This document shows positions 26,558 through 36,165 of a DNA stretch of 64,000 nt, piece by piece. Every line of letters starts with the position of its first letter. Positions within the stretch are counted from its first letter, which is position 1. Origin of the DNA: Zoogloea oleivorans. GTDB taxonomy: Bacteria > Pseudomonadota > Gammaproteobacteria > Burkholderiales > Rhodocyclaceae. The stretch lies in contig JAOAUC010000080.1 in the NCBI GenBank assembly GCA_030157785.1, positions 40,867 to 104,866 of the forward strand, written 5' to 3'. The notes under the pieces were generated by a model, which was given only the letters and a program-made list of their open reading frames with translations, did not search any database and was not told the origin of the DNA. The position numbers and the translations under genes were made by a program.

Positions 26558-27634
26558 ATGCCCTTCGCCCAGACCGAAAACCTGAACATCGCGGCCTTCG
26601 ACCGCATGCCGTCCCCCGAGGAAATCACCGCCCACGTCCCGCTGACGGACGCAGCCGCCAAGGTTGTCCTCGAAGGTCGCCAGACCCTGCAAGCCATTCT
26701 CGACCGCAAGGACCCGCGCATTTTCGTTGTGGTCGGCCCCTGCTCCATCCACGACCCGGTTGCCGGGCTCGACTACGCCCGCCGCCTCAAGAAGCTGGCC
26801 GACGAAGTCTCCGACACCCTCGTGCTGGTCATGCGCGTGTATTTCGAAAAGCCCCGCACCTCCACCGGCTGGAAGGGCTACATCAACGATCCGCACATGG
26901 ACGACTCCTTCCGCATCGACGAAGGCATGGAAAAAGCCCGTCGCTTCCTGCTCGACGTGAATGAAGCGGGCCTGCCTGCCGGCACCGAAGCGCTCGACCC
27001 GATCGCCCCGCAATACTACGGCGACCTGATCAGCTGGACCGCCATCGGCGCCCGCACCTCCGAATCGCAAACCCACCGGGAAATGGCCTCCGGCCTGTCC
27101 ACCCCGGTCGGCTTCAAGAACGGCACCGACGGCTCGCTCGACGCAGCGGTGAACGGCATCCTGTCGGCCTCCCACCCGCACAGCTTCCTCGGCATCAACA
27201 GCCAGGGGCAGTCGTCCGTCATCCGTACCCGCGGCAACGCCTACGGCCACGTGGTACTGCGCGGCGGTGGCGGCCGGCCGAACTACGACACCGTGTCGGT
27301 ATCCTTGGCTGAAAAGGCGCTCACCAAGGCCAAGCTGCCCGCCAATATCGTCATCGACTGCTCCCACGCCAACTCCTGGAAGAACCCGGAGTATCAGCCC
27401 CTCGTAATGCGCGACGTGGCCCACCAGATCCGCGAAGGCAACCAGACCATCGTCGGCCTGATGATCGAGAGCAACATCGAGGCCGGCAGCCAGCCGATCC
27501 CCGAAGATCTCTCCCAGCTTCGCTACGGTTGCTCGGTGACCGACGCCTGCGTCGACTGGAGCACCACCGAAAACATGATCCGCGCCACCCGCGACATCCT
27601 CCGGGACGTGCTCCCCAAGCGGAGCGCGGCCTGA
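26558..27634 (+). CDS. aroG: 3-deoxy-7-phosphoheptulonate (DAHP) synthase, class I
   Basis: 358 residues of the AroF/G/H type. Motifs are VVGPCSIHDP, MRVYFEKPRTSTGWKG, IGARTSESQTHREMASGLS, GFKNGTDG and IDCSHANSWK. It condenses phosphoenolpyruvate and erythrose-4-phosphate at the entry to the shikimate pathway. Which amino acid inhibits it cannot be read with certainty. An AT-rich stretch (TAAAATAATAG near 26520) overlaps the end of the nucleotidase gene and may hold a promoter. serB overlaps it by one base. Confidence 0.95.
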   Translation: MPFAQTENLNIAAFDRMPSPEEITAHVPLTDAAAKVVLEGRQTLQAILDRKDPRIFVVVGPCSIHDPVAGLDYARRLKKLADEVSDTLVLVMRVYFEKPRTSTGWKGYINDPHMDDSFRIDEGMEKARRFLLDVNEAGLPAGTEALDPIAPQYYGDLISWTAIGARTSESQTHREMASGLSTPVGFKNGTDGSLDAAVNGILSASHPHSFLGINSQGQSSVIRTRGNAYGHVVLRGGGGRPNYDTVSVSLAEKALTKAKLPANIVIDCSHANSWKNPEYQPLVMRDVAHQIREGNQTIVGLMIESNIEAGSQPIPEDLSQLRYGCSVTDACVDWSTTENMIRATRDILRDVLPKRSAA

Positions 27635-28464
27635 TGAATCTGGTTGTCCAGGGCCAGAAAGTCGAAACCCGCGCCCTGAAAGATCTGGCCACGCTGACGG
27701 CCTCCGAAGGAGTCGGTCGCCTCGGCAACAACGCCTTCCGTCTGCTCAAGGCCCAGCCCAGCGATGAGCTGGCGACCTACTGTGAAGCCCGCCAACTCGA
27801 CTTCGCCTTCGTACCCGAAGACCGGCGGCTGAAGGATTTCCGCCTGTTCGTCACCGACATGGACTCGACACTGATCAACATCGAGTGCATCGACGAGATC
27901 GCCGACATGCAAGGGCTGAAAACCGAAGTCGCGGCGATCACGGAAGCCGCCATGCGCGGAGAGCTCGACTTCCGCGAATCCCTGACGCGGCGTGTTGCGC
28001 TGCTCGAAGGCCTTCCCGAAGCAGCCCTGGCACGGGTCTTCACCGAACGCCTGCAACTGAACCCCGGCGCCGAAACCCTGATCGCCGGTCTCAAGCAGGC
28101 CGGCATTGTCACTGTGCTGGTCTCCGGAGGCTTCACCTACTTCACCGAACGCCTGCAGAAGCAGCTCGGCTTCGACTACGCAGTGGCCAACCAGCTGGAT
28201 GTCCGCAACGGCAAGCTGACCGGCAAGGTCAAGGGTGATGTGGTGGACGGCGACGCCAAACGCCACACCCTGCAGCTGGTACGCAAGCACCACGGCTTTG
28301 CACCCGACACCGTCATCGCTGCCGGTGATGGCGCCAATGATCTGCCGATGCTCACCGAAGCCGGCGTGGGCATTGCCTATCACGCCAAGCCGGTGGTTCG
28401 CGAAAAGGCCACCTACGCACTCAACCACAGTGGTCTGGACGGCATCCTGAATCTGTTTTCCTGA
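27634..28464 (+). CDS. serB: Phosphoserine phosphatase
   Basis: 276 residues from the ATG at 27634, which overlaps the aroG stop (TGATG). The HAD nucleophile motif is VTDMDSTLINIECIDE, motif II VLVSGGFTYF and motif IV AAGDGANDLPML. The roughly 75-residue N-terminal part is a shortened ACT-like domain, as in many proteobacterial SerB. It makes serine from phosphoserine. The frame continues upstream inside aroG, but the coupled ATG gives the normal length. Confidence 0.95.
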   Translation: MNLVVQGQKVETRALKDLATLTASEGVGRLGNNAFRLLKAQPSDELATYCEARQLDFAFVPEDRRLKDFRLFVTDMDSTLINIECIDEIADMQGLKTEVAAITEAAMRGELDFRESLTRRVALLEGLPEAALARVFTERLQLNPGAETLIAGLKQAGIVTVLVSGGFTYFTERLQKQLGFDYAVANQLDVRNGKLTGKVKGDVVDGDAKRHTLQLVRKHHGFAPDTVIAAGDGANDLPMLTEAGVGIAYHAKPVVREKATYALNHSGLDGILNLFS

Positions 28465-28493
28465 GGACAAAAGGCCGCCATTTGTCGAGATTC

Positions 28494-28522
28494 TTTACAC
28501 TTATTCCCACATTAGGTATAGT
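28494..28522 (+). promoter_or_regulatory. Sigma-70 promoter of the NlpC/P60 gene
   Basis: TTTACA (28494-28499), a 17-bp spacer and TATAGT (28517-28522). The predicted transcript start, about 7 bp after the -10, falls on or next to the ATG at 28529, and no Shine-Dalgarno is visible between. Confidence 0.65.
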
Positions 28523-28528
28523 GATTTG

Positions 28529-29059
28529 ATGCCTATCAAAAAGACGGTCTTCGGCTTTTTTGTAGCGATCACGTGCTCCGGCGTGGTCCTTGCGTCAGAG
28601 CCCCCAGTCGCTGCCATGGACGAGATGCAAGCTGCATCCGTCTTTGAGCGTTATTCCGATTCGATCCGTTCCCTCGTTGACCGCAGCCTCAACTTCCTTG
28701 GCGTTCCCTATCGCTTCGGAGGCACCAGCCCGCTTACCGGCTTTGACTGCAGCGGCTTTGTCGGCAAGGTTTTCGCCGATGCCCTTGGTTTTGGCATGCC
28801 GCGCACGGCGGCAGAAATGGCGCAGATGGGCGAACAGGTCAATCGCGCCGAACTCAAGCCGGGCGATCTGGTGTTTTTCAACACCATGCGCCGCGCCTTC
28901 TCCCATGTGGGCATTTACCTGGGCAACAACCAGTTCGTACATGCACCATCCACCGGTGGTGTCGTTCGCGTCGAGGACATGCGCATCAACTACTGGGCCG
29001 CCCGCTACGACGGCGCCCGGCGTGTCCTGCCCAACTCCCAGATGCGCCAGACCAACTAA
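28529..29059 (+). CDS. Secreted NlpC/P60 peptidoglycan endopeptidase
   Basis: 176 residues with an N-terminal signal peptide (KKTVFGFFVAITCSGVVLAS). The NlpC/P60 catalytic triad is visible: Cys in FDCSGFV, His in SHVGIYLG, and a second His in FVHAPS. Such enzymes cut the D-Glu-meso-DAP bond of stem peptides. It is a stand-alone gene with its own promoter; the ATG is the first codon of a likely leaderless or nearly leaderless transcript. Cys in AITCSG is not in a proper lipobox. Confidence 0.92.
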   Translation: MPIKKTVFGFFVAITCSGVVLASEPPVAAMDEMQAASVFERYSDSIRSLVDRSLNFLGVPYRFGGTSPLTGFDCSGFVGKVFADALGFGMPRTAAEMAQMGEQVNRAELKPGDLVFFNTMRRAFSHVGIYLGNNQFVHAPSTGGVVRVEDMRINYWAARYDGARRVLPNSQMRQTN

Positions 29060-29116
29060 GCGACTGCTATCCTGTCCGGGTCCGGCCCCAAAACGGCCGC
29101 CTGCCCTTGACCCGAC

Positions 29117-29821
29117 ATGATTCCCTGGCTCGGCGAACACCCCGCCTTTCCCCCTGTTTCACGCGCCTTGCGTCAGCCCAACGGCGTGCTTGCTGCTGGC
29201 GGTGCGCTTACCCCCGACTGGCTCCTCGCCGCCTACCGGCGTGGCATCTTCCCCTGGTTCAACGACGGCGAACCCATCCTGTGGTGGAGCCCGGATCCGC
29301 GCATGGTCGTGTTTCCCGACCAGATCCGCATCACCCGCTCCCTGCACAAGACACTCCGTAACGCGCATTACGAAGTGCGCCTCGACCACGACTTTGCAGC
29401 CGTCATCCGCGCCTGCGCCGAACCCCGCGAACCGGGCGGCGGCACCTGGATAACCCCGGCCATCCAGGCGGCCTACGTGCGCATGCACGAACTTGGCTAC
29501 GCCCACTCTGTCGAAACGTACATGAACGGCGAACTGGTCGGCGGGCTCTACGGCATGGCCCTCGGCAAGGCCTTTTACGGGGAGTCCATGTTCAGCCGGC
29601 GCACCGACGCTTCCAAGATCGCCTTCGTGCATCTGGCGCGCTTCCTTGAACAACGGGATTTTCGCGTGCTAGATTGTCAAATGACTACTGCCCATCTGGC
29701 GTCGCTGGGCGGCCAGGAAATTCCCCGCGCGGTTTTCGTCAAGATGCTCGAATCGCTGACCCGCGAAGAATTGCCCCCCGCCCGCTGGCCGCAGAACGGA
29801 GCCCAAGCCCCCTGGACCTGA
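29117..29821 (+). CDS. aat: Leucyl/phenylalanyl-tRNA-protein transferase
   Basis: 234 residues with the diagnostic [25 protein letters not shown] motif (about residues 34-58), [13 protein letters not shown] and [12 protein letters not shown]. It adds Leu or Phe to proteins with N-terminal Arg or Lys, marking them for ClpS/ClpAP. It is followed 7 bp later by the other N-degron transferase, the usual beta- and gammaproteobacterial pairing. Confidence 0.97.
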   Translation: MIPWLGEHPAFPPVSRALRQPNGVLAAGGALTPDWLLAAYRRGIFPWFNDGEPILWWSPDPRMVVFPDQIRITRSLHKTLRNAHYEVRLDHDFAAVIRACAEPREPGGGTWITPAIQAAYVRMHELGYAHSVETYMNGELVGGLYGMALGKAFYGESMFSRRTDASKIAFVHLARFLEQRDFRVLDCQMTTAHLASLGGQEIPRAVFVKMLESLTREELPPARWPQNGAQAPWT

Positions 29822-29828
29822 ACCGGCA

Positions 29829-30569
29829 ATGCTCAAGGACTACCCCTACTCCCTGCTGCAGTTCTACGCCACCGCGCCCTACGCGTGCTCCTACCTGCCC
29901 GACCGCCAGGCGCGCTCCCAGGTCGCCACCCCCAGCCACCTGATTGACACCCCGCTTTACAGCGAACTGGTGCGTACCGGCTTCCGTCGCAGCGGCATTT
30001 TCACCTATCGCCCCTATTGCGACGCCTGCCGTTCGTGCATTCCGGTACGCCTGCCGATCGCCAGTTTTCAGCCCAACCGCAGTCAGCGCCGCGCCTGGAC
30101 AGCCCACGCCAACCTCCATCCGCGGGAGATGCCCCTCGAATTCATCGAGGAGCATTACGTGCTCTACCAGCGCTACCAGGCCAGCCGCCACGCCGGCGGC
30201 GGCATGGACCAGGACAACCGCGAGCAATACGCCCACTTCCTGCTGCAAAGCCATGTGGACAGCCGGCTCCTCGAATTCCGCGAGGACGGCATCCTGCGCA
30301 TGGTCAGCGTCATCGACTGCCTCACCGACGGGCTGTCCAGCGTCTACACCTTCTACGATCCGGACATCTCCGGTGGCAGCCTCGGCACCTTTGGCGTGCT
30401 GTGGCAGATCGAAGTCTGCCGCGAACTCGGCCTGCCCTACCTTTACCTGGGCTACTGGATCCGCGAGAGTCGCAAAATGGCCTACAAGGCCCGCTTCCGC
30501 CCTATCCAGGGGCGCGTCGGCGGTCAGTGGCAAACCCTGTCCGACGCCGACCTTTCCAGACTCGACTGA
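29829..30569 (+). CDS. bpt: Aspartate/glutamate leucyltransferase (arginyltransferase-like, Bpt)
   Basis: 246 residues. The N-terminal [15 protein letters not shown] and the cysteine cluster [11 protein letters not shown] are family signatures, with the GNAT-like C-terminal half containing [17 protein letters not shown] and YLYLGYWI. It transfers Leu from tRNA to proteins with N-terminal Asp or Glu. The start is 7 bp after the aat stop, so the two form an operon. Confidence 0.95.
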   Translation: MLKDYPYSLLQFYATAPYACSYLPDRQARSQVATPSHLIDTPLYSELVRTGFRRSGIFTYRPYCDACRSCIPVRLPIASFQPNRSQRRAWTAHANLHPREMPLEFIEEHYVLYQRYQASRHAGGGMDQDNREQYAHFLLQSHVDSRLLEFREDGILRMVSVIDCLTDGLSSVYTFYDPDISGGSLGTFGVLWQIEVCRELGLPYLYLGYWIRESRKMAYKARFRPIQGRVGGQWQTLSDADLSRLD

Positions 30570-30575
30570 GCTCCC

Positions 30576-31049
30576 ATGCACACCACATTCCGGGTGCTCC
30601 TCGCCGCGCCGCTTCTTGCCTGCGCCTTCACAGCCCACGCCAGCCCCAGCCTGGACGACTTCAGCTCAGCCCCCCACCGCGACTGGCTCACTTTCTCCGG
30701 AACCTCCCACCACTTCCAGCCCGACCGTCGCGACTGGCGCGAATTCAATCCCGGCGCCGGTCTCGAGCGGGAATTCACCGGCACGCCGTGGGTCGCCAGC
30801 GCCGGCTATTTCCGCAACAGCTACGATCGCAACACCTTCTACCTGGGCGGGCGCTGGATGCCCCTCGAAGCCGGCCCCTTCCGCTTCGGCGCCTTCGGCC
30901 TGCTCGCCACCGGCTACCCGTCGCCCATTCTCATCCTGCCCGCCGTGTCGGCCCAATTCGGCCGGGTGGGCGCGAACCTGATCGCCCTGCCCAACCTTCC
31001 AGGTTACAGCGGCTATCTTGGCCTGCAGGTCCGCCTGGCTATCGACTGA
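30576..31049 (+). CDS. Small exported protein, probable outer-membrane beta-barrel
   Basis: 157 residues with a signal peptide ending TAHASPS. The mature part is rich in aromatic and glycine residues in alternating patterns (FSGTSHHF, FNPGAGLEREF, SAGYFRNSYDRNTFYLGGRW, GYLGLQVRL) and ends in an amphipathic strand, as small outer-membrane barrels such as PagP-like proteins do. I cannot name the family. It follows bpt by 6 bp. A beta-sandwich periplasmic protein is an alternative. Confidence 0.65.
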   Translation: MHTTFRVLLAAPLLACAFTAHASPSLDDFSSAPHRDWLTFSGTSHHFQPDRRDWREFNPGAGLEREFTGTPWVASAGYFRNSYDRNTFYLGGRWMPLEAGPFRFGAFGLLATGYPSPILILPAVSAQFGRVGANLIALPNLPGYSGYLGLQVRLAID

Positions 31050-31103
31050 GCGAAGAAAGAACGCGAAGAAACAGCACTTTGCCGCGCTGCGGTAGAATGC
31101 CGG

Positions 31104-32117
31104 ATGCTCTATGAACTTGCCCGCCCCGTCCTTTTCTCCCTTGATCCGGAGACCGCCCACGAAACCGCCCTGGCCGGCCTGAACATCGCCGGACGCCTGC
31201 TGCCAGCCGGCAAGCCGCTGCCCGCCAGGCCCGTCGAAGTCATGGGCCTGCAGTTCCCCAACCGCATCGGCATGGCCGCCGGCCTCGACAAGAATGGCGA
31301 AGTCATCGACGGCCTTGCACGCCTCGGCTTCGGCTTCATCGAAATCGGCACCATCACGCCGCGTGCGCAGCCCGGCAACCCCAAGCCGCGCATGTTCCGG
31401 CTGCCTGAAGTAAAGGGCATCATCAACCGCATGGGTTTCAACAACCACGGTATCGATGCGCTGATCGGCAACGTGCAGGCCATGAAATTCAAGGGGATCC
31501 TCGGCATCAACATCGGCAAGAACGCCGACACCCCCATCGAGAACGCCGCCGACGACTATCTGGCCTGCCTCGACAAGGCTTACCCGCTGGCCAGCTACGT
31601 CACGGTCAATATCTCGTCCCCCAACACCAAGAACCTGCGCCAGCTGCAAGGCGAATCCGAACTCGACGCGCTCCTTGGCCTGCTCAAGGCCCGCCAGACA
31701 GCGCTGGCCGACAAGCACGGCCGCTACGTGCCCATCACCCTCAAGATCGCCCCTGATCTCGACGACGCCCAGATCACCAACATCGCCGATGCCCTGCGCC
31801 GCCACCGCATCGACGGCGTCATCGCCACCAACACCACGCTGGCCCGCGACAAGGTGCAGGGGATTCCCTTTGGCGACCAGCAGGGCGGCCTGTCGGGCGC
31901 GCCCCTGTTCGAAGCCTCCACCGCCGTAGTCGCGGCGCTGGCCAAGGCCCTGCAGAACGAGCTGCCGATCATCGCCGCCGGCGGCGTGTTCGACGGCCGC
32001 CAGGCCCGCGCCAAGCTCGACGCCGGTGCCAAGCTGGTCCAGGTGTACAGCGGCTTCATCTATCGGGGCCCGGCCCTGGTCCGCGAAGCCGTCGCCGAAA
32101 CCAGCGATTACGCCTGA
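31104..32117 (+). CDS. pyrD: Dihydroorotate dehydrogenase (quinone), class 2
   Basis: 337 residues. The short N-terminal helical region ([20 protein letters not shown]) that binds the membrane and quinone is typical of class 2, followed by [29 protein letters not shown], and [12 protein letters not shown] FMN segments ([13 protein letters not shown]). It oxidises dihydroorotate to orotate using respiratory quinone. A likely -10 (TAGAAT near 31092) precedes the ATG. Confidence 0.96.
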   Translation: MLYELARPVLFSLDPETAHETALAGLNIAGRLLPAGKPLPARPVEVMGLQFPNRIGMAAGLDKNGEVIDGLARLGFGFIEIGTITPRAQPGNPKPRMFRLPEVKGIINRMGFNNHGIDALIGNVQAMKFKGILGINIGKNADTPIENAADDYLACLDKAYPLASYVTVNISSPNTKNLRQLQGESELDALLGLLKARQTALADKHGRYVPITLKIAPDLDDAQITNIADALRRHRIDGVIATNTTLARDKVQGIPFGDQQGGLSGAPLFEASTAVVAALAKALQNELPIIAAGGVFDGRQARAKLDAGAKLVQVYSGFIYRGPALVREAVAETSDYA

Positions 32118-32160
32118 TCCACGCCTGATGCATCACGCTCGGGTGATATCCCTGTTAGTT

Positions 32161-32196
32161 GCAGGCTTGAGCCAAAGCCTGCCGACACGGGATAAT
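32161..32196 (+). promoter_or_regulatory. Promoter of the rsx operon overlapped by an inverted repeat
   Basis: TTGAGC (32167-32172), an 18-bp spacer and GATAAT (32191-32196) form a sigma-70-like promoter 33 bp before rsxA. An inverted repeat GCAGGCTT (32161-32168) and AAGCCTGC (32175-32182), with a 6-bp centre, covers the -35. That position suits a repressor operator, though the regulator is unknown. Confidence 0.5.
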
Positions 32197-32228
32197 CCCG
32201 TTCTTGCCCTTCCCCAACTCCGGCAGCC

Positions 32229-32813
32229 ATGACCAGCTACCTTTTCGTGATTCTCGGCGCCGTTCTGGTGAACAACGTCGTTCTTGTCCGGATTCTCGGC
32301 CTGTGCCCCTTCATGGGTGTCTCCAGAAAGCTGGAAACGGCCGTCGGCATGGGTGCCGCGACAACCTTCGTCCTCACCCTCGGCTGCGGCACCAGCTACC
32401 TGGTGGATCACTACGTGCTGATGCCTGCCGGTGTCGAATACCTGCGCACGCTGGCCTTCATCGTCATCATTGCGGCCATCGTGCAGGTCACCGAACTGGT
32501 CATCCAGAAGACCAGTCCGGTACTGCACCAGGTTCTCGGCATCTATCTGCCGCTGATCACCACCAACTGCGCTGTGCTGGGCGTGCCGCTCATCAACGTC
32601 GCCCTGCACCACGACCTGCTCGAATCCCTGCTCTTCGGCTTCGGCAGCTCGGTCGGCTTCTCCCTGGTCCTGATGCTGTTCGCCGGCATTCGCGAGCGCC
32701 TCGACGGAGCCGACATTCCGGTTCCCTTCAAGGGCACCGCCATTGCGATGGTCACTGCCGGCCTGATGAGCCTGGCCTTCATGGGCTTCGCCGGCCTCGA
32801 CAAGTACCACTAA
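32229..32813 (+). CDS. rsxA: Electron transport complex subunit RsxA (RnfA)
   Basis: 194 residues, six membrane segments. It shares the RsxA/RsxE pattern [17 protein letters not shown] at the N-terminus, with the cysteine that helps bind the intramembrane [2Fe-2S] cluster, and the second such cysteine in TTNCAVLG. It is the first gene of rsxABCDGE, whose complex moves electrons between NADH and ferredoxin coupled to ion flow, and reduces SoxR in enterobacteria. Confidence 0.96.
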   Translation: MTSYLFVILGAVLVNNVVLVRILGLCPFMGVSRKLETAVGMGAATTFVLTLGCGTSYLVDHYVLMPAGVEYLRTLAFIVIIAAIVQVTELVIQKTSPVLHQVLGIYLPLITTNCAVLGVPLINVALHHDLLESLLFGFGSSVGFSLVLMLFAGIRERLDGADIPVPFKGTAIAMVTAGLMSLAFMGFAGLDKYH

Positions 32814-32837
32814 GCTCCGCGCTCCCCGGAAAGAACC

Positions 32838-33413
32838 ATGTTCACCGCACTCTTTGTCATGACCGGCATCGCCCTTGTCCTCGGGGCGGGGCTCGGTTTC
32901 GCCTCGATCAAGTTCAAGGTCGAAGGTGACCCACTGGTCGACAAGATCGACGCCATCCTCCCGCAAACCCAGTGCGGCCAGTGCGGTTTTCCCGGCTGCC
33001 GGCCCTACGCCACGGCCATTGCCGGCGGCGAGGCTGAAATCAACCAGTGTCCGCCGGGGGGCGAAGAAGGCATCCGCAAACTGGCCGACCTGCTGGGCCG
33101 CGAGTTCAAGCCCCTCTCCGAAGAGCACGGCGTCGAAAAGCCCAAGTCCGTTGCCATCATCGACGAGAACACCTGCATCGGCTGCACCCTGTGCATCCAG
33201 GCCTGCCCGGTGGATGCCATCGTCGGCGCCGCCAAGCAGATGCACACCATCGTCGCCTCGGAATGCACCGGCTGCGAACTCTGTCTGGCCCCCTGCCCGG
33301 TGGACTGCATCACCATGGAGCCGATTGCCGAAACCGTAGACACCTGGAAATGGCGTTACCCGGTTTTCCAGATCGCCCCGGCCGCCCTTGACACCGCCCG
33401 ACAAGAGGCCTGA
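32838..33413 (+). CDS. rsxB: Electron transport complex subunit RsxB (RnfB), iron-sulfur protein
   Basis: 191 residues. An N-terminal membrane anchor (about 1-24) is followed by a 4-Cys Fe-S domain ([16 protein letters not shown]) and two ferredoxin-type [4Fe-4S] motifs, [14 protein letters not shown] and [14 protein letters not shown]. It passes electrons to or from ferredoxin. It starts 24 bp after rsxA and ends one base before the rsxC ATG. Confidence 0.96.
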   Translation: MFTALFVMTGIALVLGAGLGFASIKFKVEGDPLVDKIDAILPQTQCGQCGFPGCRPYATAIAGGEAEINQCPPGGEEGIRKLADLLGREFKPLSEEHGVEKPKSVAIIDENTCIGCTLCIQACPVDAIVGAAKQMHTIVASECTGCELCLAPCPVDCITMEPIAETVDTWKWRYPVFQIAPAALDTARQEA

Positions 33414-33414
33414 C

Positions 33415-35112
33415 ATGCTGCGCAAACTCTTCAAGTTCCACGGCGGGGTCAAGCCCCAGACCAACAAGGAACAATCCACCACCGCGCCGATCGCCGCCGT
33501 ACCGCTGCCTGATCGCCTTGTGATCCCCCTGCACCAGGCCGTCGGCGGCCATCCACGCCCGCTGGTGCAGCCCGGCGACCGGGTCTTCAAGGGCCAGCGC
33601 ATCGGCGGCGCCGACGGCAGCCTGTCATCGGCAGTGCACGCCTCCACATCCGGCCTGGTGCGCGCCGTCGCGCCCGCCGTGATGCCGCACACCTCCGGCC
33701 TGACCACCCTGTCGGTAATCATCGAGCCCGACGGCGAAGACCGCTGGGGAGAGCTCGACAAGGTCAATTACCGCAGCACCCCGCCTGACGAGCTGCGCGA
33801 CTTCCTGCGCGACGCCGGCGTGGTCGGCCTTGGCGGCGCCGTCTTCCCCAGCTACGCCAAGCTCAAGCCCGGCAAGGAAGGCAAACTCAAGACCCTGGTC
33901 ATCAACGGTGCCGAGTGCGAGCCCTTCATCACCTGCGACGACATGCTGATGCGCGAGCGCGCCGGCGACATGCTGAAGGGCATCCTGGCCATGCGTCACA
34001 TGCTGCAGGCCGAGGAAGTGCTGATCGGCATCGAGGACAACAAGCCCCAGGCTGTGGCCGCCGTGCAGGCCGCCATCGCCGCCAGCGGGCAGAGCGGCAT
34101 CGAGGCCGTCGCCATCCCCACCCGCTACCCGGCCGGCGGCGCCAAACAGCTGATCCGCGTCCTCACCGGCATCGAAGTGCCGCACGGGCGCCGCTCCACC
34201 GACTTCGGCGTGCAGTGCTTCAATGTGGGCACCGCCTACAGCATCTACGAAGCCCTCGAACTGGGCCGTCCCCTGATCTCCCGCCTCGTTACCGTTGCCG
34301 GCAACGTGAATGCCCCGCGCAACTACGACGTGCTCATCGGCACCCCGATGGACCACCTGGTGCGCCTGGCCGGCCCGCGCGCCGACACCGACCGCTACAT
34401 CATGGGCGGCCCGATGATGGGCGTGCGCATGCCGGCCTTCGACGTGCCGGTGGTCAAGGCCACCAACTGCATCCTGGTCGGCAGCGAGGCCATGTTCCCG
34501 GCGCCGGCGCCCGAAATGCCGTGCATACGCTGCGGCGAATGCGCCAAGGCCTGCCCGGCCGATCTGGCCCCCTTCGAGCTTTACTGGTTCTCGCGCTCGA
34601 AGAACTTCGGCAAGGCCCAGGAATACCACCTGTTCGACTGCATCGAATGTGGCTGCTGCAGCTTCGTGTGCCCCTCGCACATTCCGCTGGTCGACTACTA
34701 CCGCTTCTCGAAGAGCGAAATCTGGGCCCGCGAGCGCGAAAAGGAAGCCGCCGACGCCGCCCGCGACCGCTTCGAGTTCAAGAATCACCGCCAGGAACGC
34801 GAAAAGCTCGAAAAAGCCGAGAAACTGGCTGCCAAAGCCGCTGCCACCCGCGAGAAAGTCGCCGCCGACGGTGCCACTGCGCCAGCACCCGGCAGCGATG
34901 CCGCGACGCCGGCCAAACCCGCTCCCGACGCCGCCAAGCGCGCCCTGATCGAAGCCGCCATGGAAAAGGCCCGCCAGCAAAAGGCCCAGGCTGCGCCCAA
35001 GAACACCGACCAGCTCAGCCCTGACGTGCAGGCCGAAATCGCCGACATCGAGGCCCGCCGCGAGATCGTGGCCAAGCCTGCTGCCTCCCCCTTGCCGCCC
35101 CAGGACGCCTGA
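33415..35112 (+). CDS. rsxC: Electron transport complex subunit RsxC (RnfC)
   Basis: 565 residues from the ATG at 33415, one base after the rsxB stop. The NADH/FMN-binding region includes GLGGAVFPSYAKL and NGAECEPFITCDD; two [4Fe-4S] motifs are CIRCGECAKACP and CIECGCCSFVCPS. The C-terminal 130 residues are an Ala/Lys/Glu-rich, likely disordered or coiled extension with many KAEKLAAKA-like repeats, as seen in proteobacterial RsxC. It is the peripheral NADH-oxidising subunit. Confidence 0.95.
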   Translation: MLRKLFKFHGGVKPQTNKEQSTTAPIAAVPLPDRLVIPLHQAVGGHPRPLVQPGDRVFKGQRIGGADGSLSSAVHASTSGLVRAVAPAVMPHTSGLTTLSVIIEPDGEDRWGELDKVNYRSTPPDELRDFLRDAGVVGLGGAVFPSYAKLKPGKEGKLKTLVINGAECEPFITCDDMLMRERAGDMLKGILAMRHMLQAEEVLIGIEDNKPQAVAAVQAAIAASGQSGIEAVAIPTRYPAGGAKQLIRVLTGIEVPHGRRSTDFGVQCFNVGTAYSIYEALELGRPLISRLVTVAGNVNAPRNYDVLIGTPMDHLVRLAGPRADTDRYIMGGPMMGVRMPAFDVPVVKATNCILVGSEAMFPAPAPEMPCIRCGECAKACPADLAPFELYWFSRSKNFGKAQEYHLFDCIECGCCSFVCPSHIPLVDYYRFSKSEIWAREREKEAADAARDRFEFKNHRQEREKLEKAEKLAAKAAATREKVAADGATAPAPGSDAATPAKPAPDAAKRALIEAAMEKARQQKAQAAPKNTDQLSPDVQAEIADIEARREIVAKPAASPLPPQDA

Positions 35113-35135
35113 GCCCTGTCGCCCACACACATCCG

Positions 35136-36158
35136 ATGATCAATTCCCCTTTTGTTCGCAAAGCGGCCAGTGTCCAGAGCGTCATGCTCCAGGTGCTGCT
35201 CGCCCTCGTGCCCGGCATTGCCGCCTACGTGTGGTTCTTCGGCGCCGGCATCCTCGTCCAGATCGCCATCGCGTCCGCTGCCGCGCTGGCTGGCGAGGCA
35301 GCCATGCTGGCCATCCGTGGCAAGCCCAAGGCCATCTTCCTCACCGACTTGTCGGCCATCGTCACGGCCTGGCTGATTGCCCTGACCTTTCCGCCCATCG
35401 CCCCCTGGTGGCTCACCGTCACCGGTACCCTGCTGGCCGTCGTGGTCGTCAAGCAGCTCTACGGCGGGCTTGGCCAGAACCCCTTCAACCCGGCCATGGC
35501 CGCCTTCTGCCTGATGATCGTCGCCTACCCGGCGCTGATGTCCCAATGGCCGGCGGCCGGCCAGCTCGACTTCAAGACCCAGCTCGACCTGATCTTTGGC
35601 GGCCTGCGTCAGGTGGACGCGATCACCGGTGCCACCCCCCTCGATGCCCTGCGCACCGCCCTGCGCGCGGCCGCCAACCCCGACTCGCAAGTCCACGGCC
35701 TGCGTGCAGCCCAGCTGATGGATGGCCCGGCCTTCGGCTTCCTGGGTGGCAAGGGCAGCGAATGGATTGCCCTCGGCTACCTGGTCGGCGGCCTGTGGCT
35801 GATCCAGCGCCGCATCATCACCTGGCACATCCCGTTTGCCTTCTGCGGCGCACTGCTCGTGACCGCCGGCCTGCTGTGGGGCGTGCGGCCCGATGCTTTC
35901 GCCTCCCCGGTCTTCCACCTGGCCTCCGGCGGCGCCATGCTGGGTGCTTTCTTCATTCTCACCGACCCGGTTTCGGGTGCCACCACACCCCGCGGCAAGC
36001 TGCTCTTTGCCGCCGGTGCGGCCGTCCTCACCTACGTGATCCGTACTTTCGGGGCCTACCCTGACGGTATCGCCTTCGCCACCCTGCTGATGAACATTCT
36101 CGTGCCGATCATCGACATGAAGACCCAGGCGCCGGTTTTCGGCCACAAGAAGGATTGA
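35136..36158 (+). CDS. rsxD: Electron transport complex subunit RsxD (RnfD)
   Basis: 340 residues with about nine membrane segments. The covalent FMN attachment threonine is in the SGAT motif (TDPVSGATTPRG, near residue 280). Other family landmarks are YGGLGQNPFNPAMA and TGATPLDALR. It lies 23 bp after rsxC and 7 bp before rsxG. Confidence 0.95.
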   Translation: MINSPFVRKAASVQSVMLQVLLALVPGIAAYVWFFGAGILVQIAIASAAALAGEAAMLAIRGKPKAIFLTDLSAIVTAWLIALTFPPIAPWWLTVTGTLLAVVVVKQLYGGLGQNPFNPAMAAFCLMIVAYPALMSQWPAAGQLDFKTQLDLIFGGLRQVDAITGATPLDALRTALRAAANPDSQVHGLRAAQLMDGPAFGFLGGKGSEWIALGYLVGGLWLIQRRIITWHIPFAFCGALLVTAGLLWGVRPDAFASPVFHLASGGAMLGAFFILTDPVSGATTPRGKLLFAAGAAVLTYVIRTFGAYPDGIAFATLLMNILVPIIDMKTQAPVFGHKKD

Positions 36159-36165
36159 GGCTGCC

